DNA from: Struthio camelus
Taxonomy: Eukaryota > Chordata > Aves > Struthioniformes > Struthionidae
Length of the DNA stretch: 64,000 bases
Reading direction: 5' to 3'
Assembly (NCBI RefSeq): GCF_040807025.1
Contig: NC_090951.1
Span: 1,798,001 to 1,862,000, forward strand
Shown here: one piece after another, positions 28,879-43,800 of the stretch
How the letters are laid out: each line of letters starts with the position of its first letter
How positions within the stretch are numbered: position 1 is the first letter of the stretch
Position numbers and translations under genes: made by a program
The notes under the pieces: generated by a model
Seen by the model: only the letters and a program-made list of their open reading frames with translations
Told to the model about the DNA's origin: nothing
The model's database searches: none

Positions 28879-31800
28879 GTAGGTGGGGGTCGGGAGGGCG
28901 CTGAGCCCCTCCCGAGCCCCGGGGCTGGCGCTAGCCTCCCCGCAGGGACAGGAGAGGGGAAGAGAGGGGGTAATGCGCCCGCTCTGCCCTCCGCCACCGC
29001 CCCTGTTGTGCCCCACACAGCCCCTGGTGTCCCAGCTGGCTGCCGCCCCTCAGGCCCTGCCCCTCTCGGGCCCCCTCTGCCAGCGGTCAGCAGCCTCCCT
29101 GCGGGCCCGCTGCGGGGCGGGGGTCTCTGGGCAGCCCCTCTGGGCCTGGGGGCTTTGGAGGCCGATGGCTCCTCGCGCAAGGGCCTGCTGAAGGCGGCGG
29201 GGCTGGGCTAGCGCTAGCCCCGCCGAGGTGTCTGCGTCCCTCCTCTGCCCCGCTCCCGCCGCGATGGCGGCTGACGCCGGCAGGGCCGGGGCCGTTGTCG
29301 CCCCCTCGGTGAGGGAGGCGTTGGCGGGAGGCCTGGCCGAGCAAGGGCTAAAGCAGGCTTTGGTTCTTAACGGAAATCCGAACTTCTTAGCAGGGAGAGC
29401 TAGGAAACGCAAAAGCGCCTTTGGGAGTGGAGCAGAGCTCCAGGAAGCCGCTCTTCGCCTTCTGGATCACCACCTGAACCTGAGCGACCTCCTGCTGGAG
29501 GTAAGGGCGGGCAGGTTTGGGTCTTCGTGGTCAGGCTGGGGATCTCGGCAGGTTCCTGCTGTAGACAGATTTCTGTCCTGAGCCTTTCTAACGCAAGTGT
29601 AAAATGAACGTCAAAGCATCACCGTTTTTACGATAAGTGAGAAGAAACAGCGCTTCAGAAGTAAGCTGAACTTTAGAGGTCTCTGTGGTATAAATGAGAT
29701 TTTTTTTTTTCTTATGTTCCTCTACGTTTTGTTGCTATGGACTAAAAATGGCCGGGCCTGGGTCCTGTTTGGATTTGGGACGAGTGGAAATCCAGCACCT
29801 TTTGTTTGGTGTTGGAACTGGTTTGTTGCGAAAATAGCAGAGTTTTCTCTGGATTGGCAACCCTTTCTGACTAACGTGACTGCCCTCGTGAAAACCTGTG
29901 TAATAGATCCACATAGACGCTTGAGCCAAACTTCTGACTTGGCCATGTTCTACCTTGTCCTCGCACACTGGAGAAAGCTTTTGATTTCAATAACTTGAAT
30001 AGACAATCCAGGTACTTCCCATAGTTCAGCCACAAGGATATTTCTTTCTCTACAGAATATTTGTCTTCTAGAAAAATGGAGATTGAACTGGAAAGTGATC
30101 TCACATGTTGCCATGTTTCTTCAAGTATTTGTGACAGTGTGGCTTCGCAGAAGTGACTTGAAAGATGGAAATTCTGTTCCTAATGCTGCTTCTGATCTGT
30201 TATGTGACTGTGCACAAGTAGTTCAGTTGACCTGTTTCTCACTTTCTCTGCATAGAACGAAGATAACTGTACTTTCATGTCCTATGAGGTACTGAAATCT
30301 CTGGCTTATCAGGACCATGTAGGAGCTAGGTGGTAATTTCATTTCCATTGCTTTAGAATGACACAGCTGCTAAGTATGTTTTTAAGGGAATATATTTACG
30401 TATGTGCAAAGTAGACATCTAAGGCCGTTATGTTTTTGTTTTGTTTCCAGGTGGAAGATTCAGTCAAGCCAGCTGAAGGCAGTGGCATAGAGCACCAGAA
30501 AGTACTGTCGGAATCATTTATAGGTGAGTGAAAGAGCATCTGTCGAAGGAAGAAATGGAAATTAACTTTTCATTACAAGCTGTGTTTCTGCCTGTTAAAT
30601 GCATTTAATTTCCTTCCCTTTCCATTCACCATTCTGCAAGCTTAATCCTACCTTTTTCCTCTCTTGATAATCCCAATTGTAATTTCTTCTCACTGTTCCT
30701 TGTCTCCTTCTTAATTGCTTGTTCCTTACTTGTCCAGTGATGACATACCTGGCAGAGTCAGCTCTTTGAATATTTTATTTTAAAATGTCATTGTGAGCTC
30801 TGCAAGGCTAAAATGCAAAATCTACATAGCAAGGATATTTCACCTCTACAGTGTTGGCAGTTCTGCCACTGTTTTATGTACAGGAAAGGAATGATACAAG
30901 GGGATAAAATTGATTTCCCAGTGCAACAGATGACATCAGTGTTGGAAGAAGTTTAAGGCCTGGGACTTCTCTGTTCACAGTCATGCGCTTAAACCTTTTC
31001 TCTCCTATGCTGTCAGCTTTCTTCTTTGTTTTTTAGCCTCTGTTCTTCAGGAGCAGGCCTCAAGACTGGGTATACCCACAGCAATCTTGGCAGCCAAAAA
31101 TGCTGTTACCAACATTGAACAGATCTGCCAGGCTTCCACAAGCTCCTCTCAAGCGCCGCTGCTGAACTTGGAACAGAGAGTAAGGGAGAAAGTTTACATT
31201 TAGCTTATCAAGAAAACTGTATTGTTAAGTTTGACTTTAAACCTAGTTTACCTAGTTGATGAAGTCACCGAAGTGTATAGGACCTGAGCAGCCAGTTATT
31301 CGTATATTTGTCTGATATGCTCATAGAAGTACGGCATTCTTGTCCTGTACAGGAAAGTGGCTTGTTTTTGGCAGCTTGAAAATGAAGTTTTCTGTCTGTT
31401 GCTAGAGTACAACGATGGATGGGATTGTCTAAGCAGATCCTGTATTATCACCTTTAGTGTATCATGCCTTCTCTGGCATGATTTGGTCTCTTTTATCCAT
31501 TGTTCTATCTTTAACAGTCTTCTCAATTTGCAATGTAGCAAGCTGTGGTTGTGATTATTCTGTACAAAAACTATGCCACGACTACTGGTTCGTGTCACCT
31601 CTGAGTAGTTACCAGATGTCAGTGCTGCCAGGCTGGCCGCCTTTAACTCGAGCTTAAAACGAAAGGTTTAGGTCCTTGCCCATGAATTCCCTCTGCTATT
31701 CAAGCTTTCAGAAAGCAGTAAACAGGGAAAAGCAGTGAACTGGGTGTTTATAAGAATGTGTTATTTACAAAGGAAATTATTTCTGCTTTGTTTTTGGGCG

Positions 31801-34800
31801 TGATTCCAGAAGAGGTTGTCATGCTTGCTTCTGACGATCAAGGATTTGTTGGCAAACAATGTGTTCTGTCGCTCACTGTTCTGTCAAGAAATATGGAAAA
31901 TGAAGGTAAGAACTCTACACTAGAAACACTGGTGTGTCACAGAACGTTTAGATTTCACCTGAGGGAGCCAGTAGGATGTATTTGACTCTCCTGTCCAGTG
32001 AAAGCCAGGGATGACTCTGAAATGGACTGGTGGAATGCTGGCTGTTTCCCATGGTGGCTTTTTGTGGTAGAGGTGGCTTTTTTGTGTTCTGAGCTTTTAA
32101 AAGCATCAGCTGAATTCTAAATATGTTGGAGTGTGGGTAGGGCTTTTTGTTTTCATTTATTTATTTAAAATTTTTAAATTTTAAATAAATTTTAAAATTT
32201 TTTAAAAACAGCAAGTTCACTGGGGGCTTCCTAGCCTCTTTGGCAGGCTTTCTTTTTTTTTTTGAAGAGGACTTAGCAGAGGTTTGGAAATAAATTAATT
32301 AATCATTAAAATTGCGTGCCCGCTTTTACTGAGAAACTGCCACACAGGAAAGCTGACGGTATCTTGGTTGTCAAGTTTTGGCTTTTTGAGCTAGGCAAAC
32401 AGCATTCTTGCCTCTCTGAAGGAAATGTTTATTTTTATTTGTACTGGGCAGGACTGGTTTTCACTAGCTTTTGCAAGCTAGGAAGGGCATGGCAAATACA
32501 GTGTCTGCACAGTTACAGCATGGGTGATGGGATTAAACTCACCTGAAGTGACATTGCAGTTAATAGAAACCTTGAGGGGTATAATTTTCCTTCCTGTTTA
32601 GCTTCACTGACTTACTGTTATTGCTGAAGTATGGTGCCCGCTCTTTCCATCAGATAGTCTGTGGGCTAAGCAGTCCAGATCCATTAACCAGAGAGTGACA
32701 ATGCCCCAGCTGGCTGTGAAATGACAGTCTCTCACAGTCTTTCATGTGCTCTGCCAGGGGTGTTCAGTGTGTCTTTGGCATTTTGGTTCTCTACTTTATT
32801 TATCTGGGAACTGTGATAAGCCTGAGTGAGTTCATGGAGCAAGTGGCTTGGGAGAAACATGATAGTGGATAACAGGTTGTATTGCTTCACAAAGGTATTG
32901 TCTGGATTTGATTTGGGTAGTTTGTTTTCTTATAAGTTCTGCTCTTAAAAGAGTTAAGGACTTCTTGTGAGCATGACAATTCTGGTTGCTCACTGCTCTG
33001 GTGGGAAAGAAGGAAGATTCTGATCTGCCTGGATAAAGAGGCATTTGTAGTCTCAGATAACCAAACCTAGGCTGAAAATAGAATCCATTGTGTTTTATAA
33101 GGTGATAAAACCTGCTTGTTCTCAGGTAGACATAGAAATCAAGTACTGCCATGTAATTGAGATTGTTACAGTAAAGGATTAGGTTCTCGAAGATGAAGTA
33201 TAGGCGGGGAGTCTAGGTTCATGCTAAGAAACAGCTACAAGTTTCTGTGGAAAGCTAGTGGGGCTTTTCTTCTGAAAGGCTTGTGTGCCCCAAGACTCCC
33301 AAGTACTTCTTCCTCCTCCTTTGCAAGTCATGAGAGTGCCCTCGGATGACTTTGTTTCTAGATTGGAGCGTTTCTGTATTGAGGCTGGAAGGAAGGGGAA
33401 TTGCTACTCTACCATCTTTTCCCTTCCCAGTATGTTAGGGGTCCTGTTTTGTTGACACAGGGCATCATCCAGGGGCAAACTGTTCTGTGCTGGAGCTGCA
33501 GGGATGCCTTTCAGTAAGGCATGAAAGGGCAGCTGCTTCATCCACACTGAAATTCAGCATAGTGCTGATTTTGCTGTTGGCTAGCCTGGCATTCAGGAGC
33601 AGAACCTTTGAAGTCGTGTTTACTTTTTCTGTTCTTGTCCATGGGGCTCTCTGCTTTTACAGTTACAGTGTCTATTTCTGTCATCTCCTATTGTGAAATC
33701 GATGTGAGAGAATCAAACTCACTTCACAGAGACTAAACAGTCAGTAGACTAAGTGATAATTCTCTGATCTGTTGCTGGATCTGAACTGACAAGAGTTGAA
33801 ACTTGGTGATACTACCTGTTTTCTGGGATAGCCGCTGCACCTTTGGAAATGCAGAATCAGGATTATTCCGGCGGGTGCAAAGACAGATCTATTTATTACA
33901 TGACCATGAAGACTTCAAATGTTGATGTGTCTGCCACTTTCAACCCTTCAAAATTTGCAGGAAGGAATAAATCAGATGTGATCTTCCTGCATCATATATT
34001 TCATTTGTTATAGCTTTAGTAAGTCCTGGGTAGTTTGAATAAATGGAATTTAAAGGGGGGGTTTTGTGGTGCGTTACCAAAACGTTACTGTAAACTGTAA
34101 ATTACACCCTATGACCTAATCATGACGTTCTTGTTAGAACCTTCCAGTGGTGGAAGTTGTGTGGCAGCTGCACAGGGGCAGCATCGTTGGAATGGAAGAG
34201 CTGCTGGAGAGGTGAGGAGAAGTTTATAGGTTGGCAGTCTCTTAAAATCTATTGAAATGTAATCAGGGATTAGTCATGAGTATTCTGGACCAAGATTATA
34301 CTCAGATGCTTGCAAGTGACCAGATTAGCAGGATTTAATAAGTTATCCTGGGTTTGAGGGGTTACCCTGGGTTAGCGTGGTTTAGGATGGGGTGATTGGT
34401 TGTCCGATGGCTGCTGAATCAGTTGCAGTTTGAAGCAAAGTGGTTCAGTGTGAACCACTGCTGAAGACTGTTCTAGATAATGTTTTATGTAATATTTTGT
34501 TTCACTGAAACAGATGGCTACATATGGATAGTTACCATGTCCTGTGGGAGAGGAATCACTAACTCAGCTGTTCAGTTCACCTGGCCGTGCCTTGCAATCT
34601 GCTTTGGAAATTCTTATTTAGCCAGTACGAATTAATGCTGGTCTTGACCAGAGGTCTTACTTTGCAGAAACTGTGGGCTTCTATCTTCATAAAGCCAGCA
34701 TTTCTGTTAGATTTGGCTGAGTTAATCTCTTGAATAGTGGGATTTGTTATGGTTTTGTTTTGGTGTTTTTTTGTTGGTTTTTGTTTTGTTATTTAACCTT

Positions 34801-37800
34801 GCATGGCCCTTTCATATAGAGCTGGCAGCTAAAATCAGTTGTTATTTGTAGAGTTCAGGTTTTCTTATGGTGAAAAAGGAACATTGCAGTGATCTTTTAG
34901 ACCTTTGGTACTGGTTTACTTGTCTGTTAATGGGCCTGCAGAGAAAAAAAGCCTTCAGGGCTTTCACTGTACTTGAAATTTGAAGAAACCAAAGAGACAG
35001 ATTTAGAGCCTGATGATTTTTTTTTTTTTTTGAAGATATTTTTATCCTAGTATCTTAGAAATGAGAACTAAAATCTTTTCCAACAATTTATTAATGGAAA
35101 TATTCTAATGTCAGAGATGAGGAATTATTTGAACAGACAAATATTAGTTACTTTTCTTTGGAGGTGTTTGTTTTACAATTGCTTATGAAACAAATAAAGC
35201 TCTGGTCGCCCAAATTAACGAAATGAAATGTCCCATCTAGAGCCATCTGTGTGGGACTCTGGCCTTTCCTGAGTCCAAGGAGATGGTGGAGCAAAAAAAC
35301 CCAAGCATGACAAAAAAGAGAGTATTGTACTGAATGTGCTTTTGTTTGTTCTCAGCAACACAGACATCCCTGCTGTGGTGGAGTGGCTGTGCAGCAGCCT
35401 TTGTGGGCTTTGTAAGCAGACAGAAGAGTCCTCCCAGGATGTGGAGCTTTCTGGGCATGTTCTCACAGGCAAGGCACTGAACTGAGCATTGATAAATGGA
35501 GGAGTCAGATTGCTGAGTTTGCAGCTTCAGAGTTTGCAGCAGACTGTACAAGTCAAAAGCTCAGAGGGATAAGAACAAAGGCCTCATTCTGCCTTCTTTT
35601 CTTGCATGGTTTCCGTGAGGGGAACATATTTTTATATTTGGTGAATTTATCAGACTTTCCCATGAGGAAAAATTGGTTTGAATTTCTATATCCTTTTATA
35701 ATATAGTATCACAAGTAAGTGTAGTTGCAAGGTATATGGGGCCAAGAATGATCTCAAATCAAGAGCAGTGCACTTCTGCAAAGTGTCCGGGATCTTTTGG
35801 ACCAGAAAAACTTAACAATTCCATTCCCCCATCCTGTCCTTTTCTATTATTTACTTTGCATTTTGATTCAGAAAAAATCACTAAGCAATTTGATTGGAGG
35901 GCTATAGTCAGACATCTGGACCAGTGCAGTTGGTCAGGTACAATCCATACGAGTTTTGCAGTGATAATAGACTGTGAGAACTGTAAATTGCTCGGTCTTT
36001 CTGTTTTTTTTTTTAAAGTTTGCGTGGCTCTTGTCATTGATCCTTCTGTGCCCTTTTGCGTGGGAGTAGTAAAACCGAGAACTGAGCAGTCTTGCTGACT
36101 GTGCAGTATAGAGAATGATGCTTTTCAGGCACGAGTCCTTCTGGGAGACTGTGATGGGGAGGCAACAGACCAGGATATCTTTATTGAAAAAGGATGCTGA
36201 AATACAAATTCCTTGATTTGCAGACTTTGCGATCATGTTTCTTCAGAATGGCTTTCAGCAAACTTCGGAACTGGGAAGGAAGTTGGAATTCAAGAAGGTC
36301 CCCCATGTAAGGGCAAAACGAAACTATTTACAAATGGTTATTTAGAAAAGTAGTTCCCCATATATGTCTGTGTGTTGCTGAACATGAATACATTTGAGCT
36401 TAGAGCAACAACCAAACGGCAGTGTCCCATGTGCTGGAGTGGGTAAGGAAGAAACAGTGAAACCAGGACAGAGATTTTTTCCTTATTTTTGAAAGCTTCT
36501 CCAAGGTGACTTGTCAAGGGCCCATCGTTTTTTATCTTCCTTGGTTTCACCTCGATTGCTTTCTTCCGTCTTAATGTGAAGCATGGAATGCTGATAAGCA
36601 TGGAAAATGCTTGTCTGTCTGCCTATTTTCTCTCTTCCCCAGTAAAACCTGTGGTAAAAGTTAATCTTTAATTTAAAAGGGTAGCAGTTTTTTGAGTCAG
36701 TTTACCTTTTCTGTGTATAACTTTAGCTCTTTTAAATACTAAATGATCTTCATTTCTCAATTTTAAACAGATCTGTCATGCTGTTTTACAAAGAATGTTG
36801 ACATGTAAGTTTTTTTGTTATTTGTGGCTTTGTGTAATTACTGTTCTTTGCTAGATTTACGTTCCGTGTTCTTTGCTAAATCTTTAAGGCCTTGGAGAAG
36901 TCTTTTGCCTAGGATGCTTTTCCTATGTCGTGCATTATGTTTATGTCACTGATTTTGCGTGTCTCTGGTTCCCCTTCTCTTCTAAGGGGAATTTCTCACA
37001 CTGCAAATAATTCCTTGTCTTTTATGCTAGCTCTTTTTGACACTCCCAGCTGGATCATCAGGTAAAGATATCTGAGCTGATTTTAAACAAGCTTAATTGG
37101 AAACAGTCCAATCTATTGTAGGTCAGAGGTTAAGCTAGGATAACTTACTCTGCTTAGTACATTAAATGTTGAACTTATTGAGTTACATCCGAGTAAGCTC
37201 TTCCTGACTCATGATTTGGATTTGCAGACCAATGGTTTGTGAAAACAATTTTTTTTTTTTAATGCAGAGCAAAGCAATCTAATACATATTTTTAGTTCCT
37301 GAATGGACAGTCTTCAAGAATTGTCCATGGACAATATATCTGTTCTGTCCTGGCTGGTCATGATGATGCTGCTGAGAGTTTGGGCCTAGTAGTGCCTGAT
37401 TTGCATTGCAATCCTAACGCAAAAAGTTTAAACACACATCAGGTTTGTTTTTTCTGTTGTGTCACAAATGAGCTTCATGGTTAAGTTGGTGTATCTGCTC
37501 TACAGCCTTGTCTGCAGAGGAAGCATTAATTGACTCCTCTTCATGTGCTTTAGACCAGGATATAAGTCTAATCCTACTGTATGGCTGTTGTTGCTTTTCT
37601 GTCTCCTTAGTGACAGTGCTTTACCACTTTTCTTGCTGGCAAGTTTTAGCATCATGCTCAGGGCTACTGTAAAAATTAGTGCTTTCCTTCTGGTGTAAAA
37701 TTACTGAAAGCCAGGACAGAACACAAGGACTACTCCCCTTCTGCATCTCTCCGTGTGAGCACCACCAGCCTGATCCCTTGTGCCGTGTCTTCCAGAGAGC

Positions 37801-40800
37801 ACTGTCTGTAGACTCGGATGCCTTACGCGCCTTGCAGAGTAATTCTAAAAAGGGAAAGCAGTAAGAGAAGTACTGTATTTAGTATGTATGACTCCCATCT
37901 CAGGTGACTTGCACCCCCTTTAGCAGTATCAATACTTGAAAAATAACCCCCATAAACACAGGGCTAGAGGGATATTGGAGGAAGAAAAGCAGGCTGCTGG
38001 GAGTCACAGGCTTGAGTCTGCTAACCTGCTCTTCATATGACCTTCTCATTTGTACAGTCTGCGCTGCTGCTCACTGACTCAGTCTATGCATCTGAAAATG
38101 TACGAAACAAGTTTTATATATAAATTTTTGTTAGCGTATACTTTTGGGTTACTTTTGAGGGGTTCCACTTAGTAACTAATCAGCTGCTTTGAAGAATGTT
38201 AGGATGCTTTATGCAAAATAATTTATGATTAACAAAGACCTTCACAGGAGGAGGACAAGCTGAGAGTAGAATGAGAGCGCTCTGCTTCATATTAATGATC
38301 TTGCTGTAATGAACTCCTGTGCCTAAGGATAAGTAGAATTTATCTCCTTTTCTCTGTTCTCCTCTACTGAACCTTAAAGTATCCTTCTGCAGGGGAGGAG
38401 AGTAGTACTTATTAATACTGTGGACTGTCTTACAAAAGGCATGTGAGGGACACCTGTTCTGTGCCCTCAGTTCAGCAGATTTCCTTTTCAGAGTGCTTCA
38501 TTGAGACAATCCTAACGGGGGAAAAAAAACCCAAACTTTTTCTGCTGTTAAAAGAGGAGGCTTTTGATGGTAGGATGGAACAAGAAACCAAACTGCTGCT
38601 ACAGGCTATAAAGCAAAGGATCTCTCTAAGCACGTGGGCTTTGCGTAGTCTGATGTCAAGGCAATACGCTAGTATTTTTGAACTCTACCAGCCATTTTGG
38701 ATCAGGCCTAGCTTTTGAAGGAATGCTGCTAAGTAATGTTAAATGTAACATGGTGACATCTCACTGCCACTGTAAATGCAGCAGCGTTCTCTCGTTGTTT
38801 GACGAGGGTGGTTAAGAATATCATTTCAAGGGGTTGTTAATATAAATCTTACCTCTGCAAATCCCTGCCTCCAGACAGATTTGCAGTGCTCACAGTAGCA
38901 GATATGCTGCACAATTATGATTGGGTTTTGAAATTAAATATTCATGTGCATTTTTAGATGTTTTAATTATTGGCACATTCCTGGGAATGCTTTTAAAGTG
39001 GTTCAAGGTTAATGTTAATAGTTTTTGAGTCTTTATGTTACTTTAAGAAATTTTCATAAGAAATTAATGATGAGGAATGGCTTCTGCTGCCCATTTCCCT
39101 AATGGGGTCACCTTCTTAAAGATGCACAGATTGCATGTTCCGCATAGTTTCTCCATGTTGTTTGGTGTCACAATTCCTTCCATTTCTGTTTCTCTCATTT
39201 GATTTGTTTGGAATACTAGGGGTGCTTGATGCTGTTGGTAAAGAGAAGCAGGAAGATGTTTCCAAGTTGCAAGCTATGGGGTGCTGGTAAGAAACACTGT
39301 TCCTCTGAAGAAGGTCAGGAAGGTGGTGGGTTTTTTTTTTTTTTTTCGGTCCACTGTTACACTTGTAACTGAAACTGAGTTTATGTCTATTTTCAACTTT
39401 CTCCAGTGCTACTTATATTTCGTATTTTCCTCCCAAATGAAATATAGTAACTAAACCAAGTGATGATGCCTGTAAGGCACTAAAGAGTGTTTCAGCTGTG
39501 TTGGAACTAACCTTGAAGTCCCCTCTTAGCGTACTGTGAGTTTATTCTGTCAGCTTTTCTCACTCTGCTTCTGAGCAGAAACACCTGGAAGGTGCCATCA
39601 GCCCTTCTTGAATTCTTGCTTCCAAACCTATTTTGTCTAACCGCTTTGTACACATTAGCCTTTATTCCCATCCTGTGCAGGGCTGTACATTTGCTTCAAG
39701 ATTGTACATCTGATAGCTTAATAATGGTGAATTAACCAATAAACTTTAAAAAAATACGTAATGTTTCTCTGGCAATTTGATAGGGTAGATGTAGAGGAAA
39801 AATGAGACATCCATTATCAGTATCTGGTTGATCGTGGATCTTGTTTTTTGTTTCTGAATATTTCTTTATTTTGTTTGTAGGCTGAATGTGTTCAATGTGA
39901 CAATGTATAAAAATGCAGTACATCCTGATTCCCTGCAGCAGTTTTTTAGACACACTCTGACTGAGATTCTTACCTACAGCCCTCTGTTGAAAGGTAGGAA
40001 TCAGGGGGAGAAGGAAGAATCTCTGCAGGGTTGTCTGTTGTGGTGGGTCAGGAGCTGCATCTACTGATGCTTTGCTGTACAGGTCTACTCTGGGGGACAT
40101 AGAGCCAGTGGAGCTGCCTGACTCCCCAGCTCTGTCCTTGGGGGCTATATAAGCACAGCACCAGAGAAGACTAAACATTCATACTCTGGGCTTTAGATGA
40201 ATAAATGATTCTTTCAAACAGAGCTTCAGCCCATGGATAATGAACAGATATTTGGAGTAACATCTAATGGCAGACTTTACTGGGCAGACATGGGAGAGCT
40301 GTGAGCTCTGAGAGGAGTTCTGGGCAAAGGAGTTGAGAAGCTGGGTAGGAGAGCTGGTACCACAGAGAGCTCAAGGGTAGACTAAATCGGCCCCTGCGTG
40401 TTTGATTTTAAGCACACAGCATGGCCCTTCTCTGCTGACTGGGTGTCTTTGTGGTTCATTTTGGTAGATCTGGTGTAAAGGCAGGAAGGCTTCTAATCAA
40501 AATGACTCCTTGCTGAGTCTCTGTGCACACGCTATGTTTGCCTGTGAATGTATGAGCTCAAGAATGGCTTTGAGATTACAGTAGCGTAGTGAAATGGCAT
40601 AGTCCCTATTTCCACAGCCTGTGTTCCAAAGGTGAATGGGTGAGAAAGGTTTCGGCAAGCAATTTGTAATGTATCTGGCTGTCAAAGCTAAAGGGGAATC
40701 TTGTGTGTGATGTGTGTGTTGGAGTCTGTTTTGTTTTTTAAATCTGTTGCTGAAGAGCAAACTATTTTCTCTTTCCGAGTACAGTGTCTGACGCCATCCA

Positions 40801-43800
40801 TATGCAGAGAGAGTGGACCTTTACAAGAACTTGTTCACTGCTTACTACCTTATATCGCAAAGTATGTCTTCCTGGTTTTGCAAAAAGAACGCTATTATAT
40901 TGGTCTAATATTCAGTGAAATTGCTGAAAACCTCTATTGCTTTCTTTGCTACAGTTGCTCTCTGGCAGGAATGGGATTACTTAAAAATAGCGTGTTCCAG
41001 TTGCAGAATGTGAATCAGCTGCCAGGAGTTGCTAGCAGGACATAGCACGAAGAAAAAGTACTAAAGGGATTTTTGTTTGTGCAAAGATTCTTGATGAGAA
41101 CGAAGATGATTAAAGATGTGGATTTTTCACTGTTACAGAATGTGATGCCGCTTCTGGCGGGGTGAGGGGGAAAGGAATATTGCTGTTTATTTTAGCCAGC
41201 TCAGGTTCAAAGCCAGAAAGGTATATAGCCCAGGAAAGCTGGTGTGAAACATGCCTGCAAGATATCTTTTTCAAAAATCATGCAAAAGGCACGTGCATGA
41301 TAATCTTCACAGGTATATCACTGTTACAGATGGCTATATGTCATAGCTAAAACGATTTGCTATCACTGTCTTCCAGCTGTTTGTGGCATTCAGTGCAAAG
41401 GAGTCAATCTGCCAGCTGCAGCAAGTCCTGGAGACTCATGAAGTGAATTGGCAGCACGTGCTGTCCTGTGTTTCCACACTGGTAGTCTGCCAGGCTGAGG
41501 CAGAGCAGCTGTTCAAGGGTAAGTAGGTTTGGTAAGCTTGGAAGCTAATATGCGCTCATTGCTTCTCAGATACTGAACAGAGAAATCACACTGACTGGTG
41601 TAGCGTTGGGTTCATACTTGCTTTTTTTGAGATTCCTGTAGCCCAGGGAAAAGAATAACAGGAACTCTGCCTTTCCATTCAGGTATTCAAAGTCAGCTGT
41701 GCCATGAGTGCTGAACCTTCCCCCTACTGCTTCTCAGACTTAATGCACAACTAAGAATGGTTATTCAATAACTAGCTTCATTGTCATTTGAAGTAGTGTT
41801 TACTGAAACTTAGTTCTTCTGTCTCACCTTTGCTAGCTAACCCTGTTCTTCTGAATGTCTTACTGATTATTTCATTGCTGGACTCCATGCAATTCTTGGA
41901 GGTTGAAATCCTAGAGTATTTGCTGACTGTTGAAAGTGCCTTTCTGACGCATGAAAAGATATGAATGAGTCCCAAAGGTTCTCCAAGCTGCAATGTGTGT
42001 CCTCCTTTTCCTGGCAGATGTTTTGTCAGATATTTGTCTCCGTTTACTATAAAAAAAATTCCAGCACAATTGTCAAGCGCAAAGTCTGAGGTTATTGTTT
42101 TATTTTTCTAGATCTACTGAGATGTCTCCTGATAAAGGCTTTTGAGAATTATGATATGGAAAATATGATCACTGCATTCTTGATAGCTCGTCAGGCTGCT
42201 CTAGAGGGCCCTGCCGTGTTCATGCCTTACTCTGAATGGTTTAAGGTAAGACTAAATGAGGTGTGGTGATCTTTGTTTCAAATATGCAAAAAAAACGTGC
42301 ATAAGGAATGTGTTCTTACACAGGTAAAGGCTAGTGTTAGACAAGATCAGCCAGGTATGAAAAAAAAAAAAAAAAAAGTAACAAGTGATCATTTTAGTAT
42401 TAGGAATAGTTTAATATTCGTTGCTTCCTTTGTGTTTGCAAAGAAGATATTTGGCTTTCTCTGGTCTTCCCTTCTTTCATTTTTCAAATCCATCTCGAGT
42501 TCTGTAGTTATTGGTCAGGAATGCAGACATGTAATTCCTGTTATAATCGTAGTTTTGTATGTATTTTGATATCTTGATAACTGGCAGTGTTGTTATTGCA
42601 TAAGTTGTGGGTTATTGCATGTGAAGCATTCCTATTTTGTGGACGTATGCATGCGTGCAGCTGTAATTGGTGTGTTTACTGACCTTACAGATAGTGGGTT
42701 GTTAGCTTTTAGTTGTAAGCATATATATACTTTATACTGTATATTGCTTTGTATGAGTTTGCAAATCTGACCTAGGTCTCTGTTGATAGTGTTCAGGATA
42801 TATCAAAAAGTAAACTAGTTATGTTTTGTATGGTCTTAGACTGGCTTTTTTTCCTTATAATGCCCAGATAATGCTGCGTAGAAACCTGCATGTTTGCTGT
42901 TCTCTGATGAATCTCAGTCCTTCGGTGTGTTTTGGTGTTGCTTGTTTAACTACTGTGAGCGTTCTTGTTGTACCACATCAGAACAAACTTGGAGTTTGAC
43001 GTGGCAGAGTTTCTGGAAACTGAAAAATAAACTTGAAAAAACTTCTGTGGAAACTTCTATAGGTGTCCTCTGGAGACTTTCTCCAGAAAGAGTCTCTTGA
43101 TAGAAAATGGATGTCTGTAACAGCTGGGATTTCTGCTCTGGGTTTAACACAGCGCTAGGATGTGATTCTGTTGGCACTGAAAGACAGCGTTGTCATTTTC
43201 CCTCTTTCAGGCTTCCTTTGGGAATGCTGGGGGTCACCATGGGAGCAGCAAGAAGGCTCTGGTCTTCCTTTTTGAGTTCCTATCAGAGCTGGTACCCTTT
43301 GAGGCAGCCCCGTACTTGAAGGTGAGAAGCAGCTAACAGAGATTGTTTTCTAAAGACTGAAGCAGAACTGCTTCACTTAACATATTCATGCCTTTGACTA
43401 GGTTCGACATGTTATTGTTGTTCTTACAGTAATTGCATTATGTGCCTCTGACTAGGTTCAACATGCAATTATTGTTATTACAATAATTGCATTACTTCTG
43501 ATAAATTACTCAAAATATTTTCACCCTGAAAGAAGCTAGTACAAGATTCTTTTATTTCCTCATCAAGAAGGTGAATTCCTTTCATGCAGCTAGGTTTAAG
43601 CATTTTGGTGATTTTTGTTGGGAAAAGGTTTCATTTGCCATGAAACTGGATTTTCTTAAAACGGGCAATAACGTTATCTTCTTTGGGGAATCTCTGAGGT
43701 AAAAGAGTGTAAAACGAATCAGGAGTTGACAATCATTTCCTGTAAAATCCAAAACAAAATTTGCCACTTTTATATTTCAGGTCCATATAATGTACCCCCC

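Noticed and set aside
27879-29180. 433-codon minus-strand frame over the FANCA promoter, suggestive of a divergent gene
   Set aside because: CpG-island composition and the 50-base duplication explain it; no recognisable domain, and the nearest leftward gene is SPIRE2 starting at 20460.
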